A stretch of 64,000 nucleotides of DNA from Microstegium vimineum (taxonomy: Eukaryota > Streptophyta > Magnoliopsida > Poales > Poaceae). The number at the start of each line of letters is the position of its first letter. Position 1 is the first letter of the stretch. A program made the translations under genes and the position numbers. Shown piece after piece: positions 56,380-64,000 of this stretch. The stretch covers positions 53,017,275 to 53,081,274 of the forward strand of contig CM039127.1 of assembly GCA_022036555.1 (NCBI GenBank), read 5' to 3'. The notes under the pieces were generated by a model, which did not search any database, was not told where the DNA came from, and saw only the letters and a program-made list of their open reading frames with translations.

Positions 56380-56960
56380 AAATGAAACGTGATAACATGA
56401 ATGAAATGCTTGGATTGGAAGAAATTTGTGTGCTCCCATGTTCAAAACTAGTTGCAGGTTGTTCAAAGTTGAGAGAATATTTCATACATTTCTCTTCTGC
56501 ATGTCTATGGAGTTTTGCAAAACCCAAACACCTCAGATAGAGGTAGGAATTTGTCGAACGAACCACACTCCTTCGTAGACGTCAGGAGTCCATTGATGAA
56601 AAGGGGCTGGGGAACCCAGTCTTGTTTGTGGAATGACAACGCCGTCTTCTTTATCACCTCAGCTCCTTGAATCACCTGGTTCGTTAGCTCCTCCTTAAGC
56701 AAACCTGCCCAATAACTCAGATAAGAGCAACTCAAACAAATAATCTCAGTAGGAGATTTCACTCTCTTTTTATCAAAATGCTCAGAGTTTCTTGTGCGCC
56801 AAATGGCCCAGAAAACAACAGCCAACCCCACTGCATGTATATTGAGCACCTGGGGGAAAAATATTTTGCACCCAAATCCAAAATTGCTCTATGCTATTTG
56901 GTCTACACTCAGACCCTAAAGAACAAGCCAGCAGACTCCAAACATATCTGGCTGTAGGAT
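56380..56960 (-). mobile_element. LINE remnant (C-terminal zf-RVT region)
   Basis: The minus strand encodes FWAIWRTRNSEHFDKKRV and PTEIICLSCSYLSYWAGL, typical of the region after the reverse transcriptase in plant LINEs. Upstream are further pieces in a shifted frame (PTARYVWSLLA). No reverse transcriptase is present. It lies just beyond the 3' end of the receptor kinase and was contiguous with 30472 before element A came in. Confidence 0.75.
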
Positions 56961-57066
56961 CCCATCAAAAAACCTTAAATGAGCCTAGAGTGAAGGCTAT
57001 TACGGAGCTCAGAAATAGAAACATAAATAAAATAAAAAGGCTCACATTGAACTAAAAAAGAGACTC

Positions 57067-59460
57067 TCATAAACTGTCCACATCTGTTGAATCCTCCATT
57101 CCCACATAGTTTTGCAGTGACCTGGGAACAGGTGGGACTTGGATGTCCATGACACCCTCCAACATGTGAACAACCTGCCCCATCATCGGCCTGTGATCTT
57201 CATCGTCCTGAATGCACCAGCACGCGACTCTACACACCCTGTTCAGCTTCTCCGCATCAGCTGCATCGCCCTCCACCAGGCTACTACTATCTGACAGACA
57301 CATGACATCTCCTTCATTCACCTTAACTGCAGCATAGACCGGAAAGTATGTGAACACCCCTTCCTTGATTTTCTTCGAATTCCTTCGCCCCGATACGATT
57401 TCTAGAAGCATCATTCCATAGCTGTAAACGTCAGCCTTGTGTGTTATTGGTAGCCCTGAGATCCACTCTGGCGCAAGGTATCCGATGGTCCCTCGCATTG
57501 TTGTCAGTGCCCTGCTGAAATCTCGACCAAGAAGCTTCGCCATGCCAAAATCTGCGATCTTGGGACAGAGCTCTGCGTCCAGAAGTACATTGTCTGGCTT
57601 CATGTCACAGTGCACAATGCAGTCCTTGCATTCCTCATGCAGATAAGCTAGGCCGCGTGCAATTCCGAGAGCGATCGAGTACCGCTGCTCCCAGCTTAGC
57701 TTAGAGGAACTCTTTGAGAATAGGTGGTTACTCAAAGAACCATTCGGCATATATTCATACACCAGGAACCTCCCACTGTCTTCGGCGCAAAACCCAAGTA
57801 GACGAACAATATTGACATGCTGAATCATACCTATGGTCTGCACCTCTGCTCGGAATTGTTTGTCTTCCTGTCTCAGGCATTTCAGCTTCTTGACAGCCAC
57901 AACGGTGCAGCCTGGCAACACCCCTTTGAAAACACAGCCAAAGCCTCCTTCTCCAAGTTTCTCAGAGAATGTTTTGGTTGAGTTCTTTATTTGTGCAAAC
58001 GAGAATACCATGAGACTTCCATTGCCACCAATTGTTGTAGCCTTGAAAAGCTCTCTTTTGCATCTCAACAAAAGAATCAAACTAATAGCAAATACAGCTA
58101 TGACACCAATCGTGGATCCAAGAACCACTCTTTTCCTGAAAGAAAACAGCGGAGAGGTTCTAGAACCTGACTGTTGGTTGGTTGCTATGCGTATGTACAT
58201 ACGGTGGCCATTTGGACCGGAGTCAAGCACTACTGTATTCCGCAGCTCCCAAAACCATAGTAAGCAACTTGTATTGTAAGCAAAGGCAGTACAGGTACAG
58301 TCCCTTAAGCAAGAGGATTGGCACTCACTCATGTTTGCAGCTTCCAACTTCAAAGCATTCTGAGGATATGCATGGATGCCATCTATTGGATGAAATGTCA
58401 CCTCGACATTCCCACAGTCTAGAGGGACCTTTCTTGAACAACCAACAGCAATCCATGCACTGGTCGATGGTGGATCAAAACCAACAGGGCATACACAAGA
58501 GCCCGATGTTGTGCAGAGGCTGTAAGGTCCACAGTATGAATCAAAGTTGCATAAGCTCTCTGGGGCATACCATAAAATAGAATTGCACTCCCCCTGCTTA
58601 GCTAATCTAATAAACCCGGAACTATTTAACTGTAAGTATGTATGTGCCTCATTGAATATTAGCGCATAGTCTCCTTCGTCTTCATGAATGTCCATCCATC
58701 CAGGGAAGGTACCAGCAAACGTCGGACCATCAGGATTCAGCTGGATAATAAAACCTTTCCTTCTAGTTGCATCGAGTGACAGTGTACATATAAGTGAGTT
58801 CATGCCAAAAAAATTGGAATAGGAATTAATAGCAAGGGTAGCATTCTCCCCAGTTACCCTATTGAATCCCAGGTATCCTCCAGGGAGCAGTATCGTAGCT
58901 GGGAAATCGAAACTCCGCCAGATCATCATGGAACTGTTTTCTTTGTCTCTTACCACAAGATTTCCATTGTCAAGAAGCACCGCAACAGCAGAGATAGAAG
59001 CAGCCATCATCCTCATGTAAGATGACGAGGACCAAGACAAATAACCGCCCTCCGTGATCCGTAGCAATCCTTCCTCTGAGACTGAGAGGTTATAATATAG
59101 TGATGAGACATAAGTACCAGGACCATCAGTATCCAGATGAGGTTGCCAAACTGGAATATAATCAGATTTGCAAGACGATGAGTTAGCAAACCAGATGCTC
59201 AAACCACAGAAGGGATAAATATCATCTGGAGGGTTGGTGCAGTCATATCCCAACTTGAAGGCACCATTCTTGGAGACTAAACTCTGGTTAGTATTCAGGA
59301 TTTGTCCTGGAAGGAGGGTGGTTTCTGTTGCACATACAAGGCTGATAATCAGGGAGGGAAGTAGTAAAACGAAGGGAGATGGGAACAAGAACGTCCAATC
59401 GATTGCCTTCTCCATTTCAGAGATACTCCTTCGTTGGCAGGCAGGCAATGGAATGACCAA
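57067..59460 (-). CDS. G-type lectin S-receptor-like Ser/Thr kinase, intronless, 797 aa
   Basis: Plasma-membrane receptor kinase of the SD-2 type. The first ATG gives 797 aa; Met16 (MEKAIDWTFLF) starts a better signal peptide ending near residue 44 and may be the real start. A bulb-lectin domain lies at about 50-185 and an S-locus region at 215-300. An EGF-like stretch follows at 303-328 (CNFDSYCGPYSLC), then a PAN domain at about 350-425, a membrane span at 445-466 and the kinase at about 500-775. The kinase has GEGGFG (503), Lys524, catalytic HCD 617-619 and DFG 637-639. HCD in place of HRD makes it a non-RD kinase, common in this family and often linked to immune receptors. One exon, as is usual for the group. 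The ligand cannot be told. It diverges from GLYK; a copy of its 3' end is at 26067. Confidence 0.95.
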   Translation of the reverse strand: MVIPLPACQRRSISEMEKAIDWTFLFPSPFVLLLPSLIISLVCATETTLLPGQILNTNQSLVSKNGAFKLGYDCTNPPDDIYPFCGLSIWFANSSSCKSDYIPVWQPHLDTDGPGTYVSSLYYNLSVSEEGLLRITEGGYLSWSSSSYMRMMAASISAVAVLLDNGNLVVRDKENSSMMIWRSFDFPATILLPGGYLGFNRVTGENATLAINSYSNFFGMNSLICTLSLDATRRKGFIIQLNPDGPTFAGTFPGWMDIHEDEGDYALIFNEAHTYLQLNSSGFIRLAKQGECNSILWYAPESLCNFDSYCGPYSLCTTSGSCVCPVGFDPPSTSAWIAVGCSRKVPLDCGNVEVTFHPIDGIHAYPQNALKLEAANMSECQSSCLRDCTCTAFAYNTSCLLWFWELRNTVVLDSGPNGHRMYIRIATNQQSGSRTSPLFSFRKRVVLGSTIGVIAVFAISLILLLRCKRELFKATTIGGNGSLMVFSFAQIKNSTKTFSEKLGEGGFGCVFKGVLPGCTVVAVKKLKCLRQEDKQFRAEVQTIGMIQHVNIVRLLGFCAEDSGRFLVYEYMPNGSLSNHLFSKSSSKLSWEQRYSIALGIARGLAYLHEECKDCIVHCDMKPDNVLLDAELCPKIADFGMAKLLGRDFSRALTTMRGTIGYLAPEWISGLPITHKADVYSYGMMLLEIVSGRRNSKKIKEGVFTYFPVYAAVKVNEGDVMCLSDSSSLVEGDAADAEKLNRVCRVACWCIQDDEDHRPMMGQVVHMLEGVMDIQVPPVPRSLQNYVGMEDSTDVDSL

Positions 59461-59637
59461 ACCACCGATACATATACTATCTGCAAACCAAGTATGCTCT
59501 GCTCATGAGTCAAAGACTCAATAGTGTGGTCACCTATTTTCTCCGGTCAAATATGGTGGCAGTGAGCCAGTGATTGTTTCAGACACACACGGCACACCAA
59601 AAATAAAAAACTTACCTGAGAATCCGGCATTACCTTA
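59461..59637. promoter_or_regulatory. Receptor kinase upstream region
   Basis: Short stretch between the kinase start and the MITE. No clear TATA box recognised. Confidence 0.3.
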
Positions 59638-59980
59638 GGTCTCTTTGGATGGAGCGACAAATGTTTTGTCGTATCACATCGAATCTTTCGACACTAGTTT
59701 AGTGTATTAAAAATAGACTACCTATAAAACTAATTACATGTCCCTGCGGGACTTAACAAGATGATTCTATTAAGCTAAGTTAATTTATAATTAATAAATG
59801 GTTACTGTAGCATAACATTGACAAAACATGAACTAAATAGGCTTAAAAAATTTGTCTCGCGAAGTTGCCTTCGGTTGATAAATTATTTTTTTAATTAGTA
59901 TATTTTGAATAGACAAAATTAGGGACGGAAGATTCGATATGACAGGGACAAATGTTTTGCCCCTGAAACCAAGCAGACCC
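59638..59980. mobile_element. Tourist-type MITE, 343 bp
   Basis: Inverted termini of about 50 bp (ggtctctttggatggagcga at the left; the inverse of gaaaccaagcagaccc at the right), flanked by TTA at 59635-59637 and 59981-59983. It sits in the promoter space shared by the receptor kinase and GLYK. Confidence 0.9.
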
Positions 59981-60523
59981 TTATGACAATGGCAGTAGGA
60001 AGTAAAAGGTCGGGCCTCACAAAGTAAAACAAGGCGCTTTTGCGGGTGGCGAGGCATTTCGCCGAACACCTTCCGCTCGTTCGTTCAGCTTCCACGGCGC
60101 CTCTCGTCTGACTGCCTGACGCCGCTGCAAGTAAAACCATACCAACCAGTGATTCAGTGAACCATCTCGCCTGATATTCTTTTTGGACACTTTCACCATC
60201 TTCTGTGGCCAGCCAGCATCCGCGGAGGGGAGCCGCCAGCACCAGCAGGCAAACGGCGCGCTGTTTGAGCATGAGCTGACAGCTGACTAGCTGATGGTGA
60301 TCTCTATGCCTTGCCGTGTCGGGGAGCTGAGCTGAGAGACGCCAAAACGGAATGAGCAGGAGCTTCATCGAGAGGCCGCCTGCGCCCCACCCCCGCGCCC
60401 AATATCCTCTTTCGATCTAATCCACTCCGCCGCCTCCGCTTCAACCCCACGTCTCTCTCGTCGAAGGCTCCGGCCTTGGCCTCGGCCTCGGGAGCTGTTG
60501 CTGGTGCTGGATCGACAGACACA
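59981..60523. promoter_or_regulatory. GLYK promoter and 5' UTR, shared intergenic space
   Basis: GC content rises towards the GLYK start. Long false frames on the minus strand (for example 60877-60365) come from this GC bias and have no protein features. Transcript start not placed. Confidence 0.4.
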
Positions 60524-63500
60524 ATGGCGCCTCTCCACGCCGCGCTGCCGCCGCCCTCCGCTGCCGCTTCTCACCACCACGCGGCAGCCCCGCCTGTCTT
60601 CCTCGCCCGCTCGCCGTACCACTCCCGCAGGGCGGCGGCCTCCTGCTCGCTCGCCGCCGCCGCTGCCGCTCCCTCGTCGAGAAAAGGTAATCTTTCTTCT
60701 CCTCTCTTCGGCACAGCGATGAAAGGAAGTTGGTGTCTGATTTCTTGCCTCGTCGCGCCACCCAGCGTTCCTGTCATGCCCGTCGGACCACTGGATGACG
60801 GCCGCGCCGCCGCGCGCCATCCCGTCGTCGTCGTCCCCGGCGCTCCTCGCGTCCGTGCAGGACCTGTACGACTTCATCTGCTGCGGCCCGCTGGTGGAGA
60901 GGATCGGCTACACCGACGAGAAGATCGCCGAGTCGATCGACCGCTGGCTTCTCGCCGGGGCTCGGCTGGCGCGCCTCTTCCGCCTCAACGAGCTCCAGCT
61001 GTCGGAGGCCGAGAAGGCCCGGATATACCACTACTATATCCCCGTCTTCCTCTGGTGCGAGGACCAGATCATTGAGCACAGAGCCAAGTACAACGACGAC
61101 GGTGATGACGACATCCCACCATTGGTGGTACGCACTACTCCATCTCGTGTCGTGTCCTCCCTCATCAAAATTTGCTTCCTTTTTTTTTTCTTTTCCTCCC
61201 ACACCACACATGCAATCGACTCGAGCTCATCAGAGCAGCGCCAACGTAACGTAGGCAGCATCAAACCAACGTTGGCCTCAACAAAAAGCTACAAACAAAC
61301 TACTACGTACAGTCCATGTACAAACTGATAAATTGAGGGCAATGGCAAACGCAGGCAACAACTTCCACCTTTATGGATGGCGGTCCCACCGCCTCTCTCC
61401 TTTCTCTGTCTCCCATCCCATGCTCTGCTTTTCGGAGCAATTCTTCGCCACAACGCTCTCGATCTGCCTGCTGCTTCTGCTTTGCCGAACCACCGTTTCA
61501 GAAGATATGCATGGCTGGTTGATGCAGACGTGGAGCTTGGGACCGAAGAATTCCAGGGCCTGGCTTCAGCAAACATTTCTGTCACATAACTTCGTCCTTT
61601 ACTAGTTTGGGTAGAATCCAAAGGCAGGCACGTTCCACTATCCGTGCCCAAGAGAACATGTTCTTCTGAATTATGCGTCCACCACCGCGCACATGAGTAC
61701 ATGACACACTGGAGATGCTGCAAAACGTACATAATGAAAAAAGATCATGTACTGTCCATGAGAGTTGAGATGTACTTAATAATGAAGAAATGTACTTCTG
61801 ACACTAAAGCAGATATTTTATAATACAAAACAAGATGAGATGGGAAGTCTGATTACAGAGTTTACAAGAATGAACAGCTTAGCAATTTCAGTTCACATTT
61901 GATAAAACCAGTCATCTTTATATGTAAAACAGATTGGGGTCAGCGCTCCCCAAGGAAGTGGAAAGACGACTCTTGTCTTCGCACTTGATTATCTTTTTCA
62001 GGCTGATGGTTGGTGAGTTCTTCTTATCGAAACTGGTCATAGTGTTTCTGTTTTGCTCGCATGAATTGGATCTAAGAGCCAAACTTCTGTGTGACACAGG
62101 AATTCTGTCACATTGTCTATTGATGACTTCTATTTGACAGCAAAAGAACAGGTGTGAAGCTTCTAATAAATAAGGAAAAAATGTCAGCCACATATCCAGA
62201 AATAGTCTTTTGTTTTTTCGTGAGAGCAAGTGTTGAAATAGCTGACACTTATGTTTTTTTTCCCTTATGTCCAGAATGAACTGAGGGACAGAAATCCTGG
62301 AAATGCTCTTTTAGAGGTACAAGCTCCCTCACTCCAGTAGGCTGCTAGGGTGTGCTTTACTTTGAATTTTGTTAGAGAAGGTGAACTAGCAATTACTGAT
62401 GAAAACTTCCCAGCTCCGTGGAAACGCTGGGAGCCACGATCTCCAATTCTCAGTTGAAACACTTGAGTCACTGATCAAACTAACAAAGGAAGGTACCAGT
62501 TCAGACAAGTATTTCAACCTTCTTCGAGCTATTTCTGTTTCTTCTCGATGAGTTGTTCATAGGGCTTCTCTTCTTTTCCTTTTTGGAAATTGTTATAATG
62601 TTTTGCATCCTTGTAAAATACAGTAGATTTTAGTGAACTGACAGTTGTTTTCACAACATTCTAGGTATGAAGATGAAGGTTCCCCGGTATGACAAGGTAA
62701 AAGGTTGCAGTTGACGTTCCTCTAGCTGATGTTTTTAGCTGATCAGCTGCATGATACATGTCATGTCCATGTAGTCTGCTTTTGGTGGAAGGGGTGACCG
62801 GGCTGATCCTTCTGTATGGCCAGAAGTTGAAGGGCCCTTAGAGGTAATATAATATTTAATCGAGGAGCGTTAGTTTATGAAATATGTGATTCTCCATTTA
62901 TAGTGTATCTTCTTTGATGTCCTAGGTTGTTCTGTTTGAAGGATGGATGCTTGGATTTAAACCTCTTCCAAATGAAGTTGTGAAAAAAGTGGATCCACAG
63001 GCAAGTTTCTTATCTGATTATGTTTTTTTTTTAAAAAAAAGAACATTTACCTGCAGTAATAGTATGACACTAATTTGTGATCTTTCAGCTTGAGGTGGTT
63101 AACAAGAACCTTGAAGCATACTATGGTGCTTGGGACAGGTTCATCAAGCCTTGGATTGTTATTAAAATAAGAGAACCCAGTTGTGTATTCCAGTGGAGGC
63201 TGCAGGTCATTACTCGAATGTTCTGACAAAGTGGCGCTGTTGAACTCATAACAAATCATGAGTTGAAATTTCTGAGTTTGGTATTTGGGTTTGCAGGCAG
63301 AGGTAGCTATGAGAGCAGATGGAAAACCTGGAATGTCTGATGAGGAGGTTTGTTCTCTGACAAAAGCTATTCACTCCTTAGAATTACCCCTCTGTTATCC
63401 TAGTACCGCTATTTGTTGGAACCTTACTGATGGTTGTGCGATGTGGTTTCTTCGGTAAATTATCTTATGTGACATTCATTATATCTATACATTTTTCCAG

Positions 63501-63737
63501 CAACTAACTTTAGTTTTTTCCCCAGAGCTATTGATAATCTCTACAGAACTGTAATAGTGGTGATTCCTGCAGGTTATGGATTTTGTATCACGCTACCTAC
63601 CAGCATACCAAGCATATTTGCCCACACTATACAAAGAGGGACCAAATGGTTCGAATCCAGACCATCTGCTGGTCATCGACATAGATGAAAATAGGAATCC
63701 TATGTGTGCTGGAGCATGGGATATCGCATGTTTGTGA
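60524..63737 (+). CDS. GLYK: D-glycerate 3-kinase, chloroplast, 12 exons
   Basis: Phosphorylates D-glycerate to 3-phosphoglycerate, the last step of photorespiration, in the chloroplast stroma. Exons: 60524-60686, 60766-61127, 61933-62012, 62100-62151, 62275-62316, 62414-62492, 62665-62696, 62775-62843, 62926-63000, 63089-63205, 63297-63347, 63573-63737; 428 aa. The Ala/Ser/Arg-rich N-terminus (about 1-60) is a transit peptide. DLYDFICCGPLVERIG and ARIYHYYIPVFLWCEDQI mark the family. Walker A is GVSAPQGSGKTT (177-188), then SIDDFYLT (208-215), GRGDRADPS and LFEGWMLGFKPLP. Intron 9 starts GCAAGT, a GC-AG intron; the others are GT-AG. The last exon runs past the usual DENRNP end for some 12 codons. 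Intron 2 is 805 bp. Confidence 0.95.
61128..61932 (+). other. GLYK intron 2
   Basis: 805 bp. Holds an open minus-strand frame (61732-61289) without protein features or codon bias like its neighbours; I treat it as non-coding. Confidence 0.6.
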
Positions 63738-64000
63738 AACTACTTTTATGCTCATCAAACACCACTGAGCTATTGTTTCCCACACTCTAGTTTAAATCTG
63801 TGAATTTCATGTAAACTGTTGTCTATTAAACGGAATCAGCATTCTGTTTTTTTTTTCTCCCCAGTTACCCAACTCTTGGTCCTAAATTGTAAATATACGG
63901 CCTATGCTTCGCCTGCATTTGAAGTCAGTGGCTCAATTCGGCATGTAAATAAATTTCGCTTCTGTCTGGTGAGGTACTCCCCATTCACAAAGCTTAAGGC
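63738..64000 (+). other. GLYK 3' UTR and beyond
   Basis: T-rich runs and no further coding signal up to the window edge. A poly(A) signal is not obvious. Confidence 0.4.

Noticed and set aside
60365..60877. Arg-rich minus-strand frames over the GLYK first exons, and a long plus-strand frame 60476-61075
   Set aside because: Only GC-bias shadows; the GLYK splice model explains the sequence and gives an unbroken protein.
61289..61732. 147-codon minus-strand frame inside GLYK intron 2
   Set aside because: No recognisable motif, no upstream signal and lies wholly within an intron.
1..64000. tRNA or rRNA genes
   Set aside because: No cloverleaf with A and B boxes or rRNA core sequence was recognised on either strand by eye; a dedicated scan would be needed to exclude them.

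Overview
The window is nuclear DNA from a grass, most likely a panicoid such as sorghum, sugarcane or Miscanthus. The reasons are plant-type genes with many short exons (AGO1, two Rab GTPases, a lectin receptor kinase, chloroplast glycerate kinase), high GC in the first exons, abundant Tourist/hAT-type MITEs, and nested LTR retrotransposons of the Sirevirus (Copia) type with tRNA-Met primer sites. The species itself cannot be settled from sequence alone.

Layout. 1-9.0 kb is repeats: the 5' LTR of a minus-strand Sirevirus-like element that runs off the left edge, abutting a decayed LINE that is split by a 4.0 kb solo LTR with a perfect 5-bp target duplication, then a long-armed MITE. 9.6-25.1 kb is a gene island. 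It holds AGO1 (minus, 22 coding exons, 1108 aa, miR168 site kept), a RABA2-type GTPase (plus, 2 exons, 220 aa) and a RAB1/RABD GTPase (minus, 8 exons, 205 aa). AGO1 and RABA2 diverge; the two Rab genes converge. 26-30.5 kb is an accessory stretch with broken gene copies (3' end of the receptor kinase, one HECT exon of a UPL5-like ligase, 3' end of AGO1), a tandem pair of a small membrane-protein gene (one copy broken), a near-perfect palindrome and MITEs.

30.5-56.4 kb is one nested retrotransposon complex. The outer element A (minus strand, about 11.6 kb without its insertions, target duplication CCTTG) carries a broken gag with up to four zinc knuckles and no recognisable pol. A 3.95 kb solo LTR sits in its interior (duplication ATGAT), and a complete but decayed Sirevirus, element B (10.3 kb, duplication CACTG), sits in its 5' LTR. 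A and B share the same 14-base polypurine tract and almost the same primer-binding site, so A looks like a gag-only passenger of Sirevirus machinery. 56.4-64 kb returns to genes: a LINE remnant, an intronless G-type lectin receptor kinase (minus), a Tourist MITE, and chloroplast D-glycerate 3-kinase (GLYK, plus, 12 exons, one GC-AG intron).

How the genes relate. AGO1 loads miRNAs and is itself limited by miR168. The two Rabs act at successive secretory steps (RAB1 ER-to-Golgi, RABA2 trans-Golgi/endosome). The receptor kinase would sit at the plasma membrane. GLYK closes the photorespiratory cycle in the chloroplast. They are neighbours without an obvious shared pathway. Points most worth a second look are a duplicated AGO1 splice acceptor whose use gives an in-frame stop, a duplicated copy of the AGO1 start-codon region in its leader, the gag-only Sirevirus passenger, and partial copies of two in-window genes within the 26-30 kb stretch.
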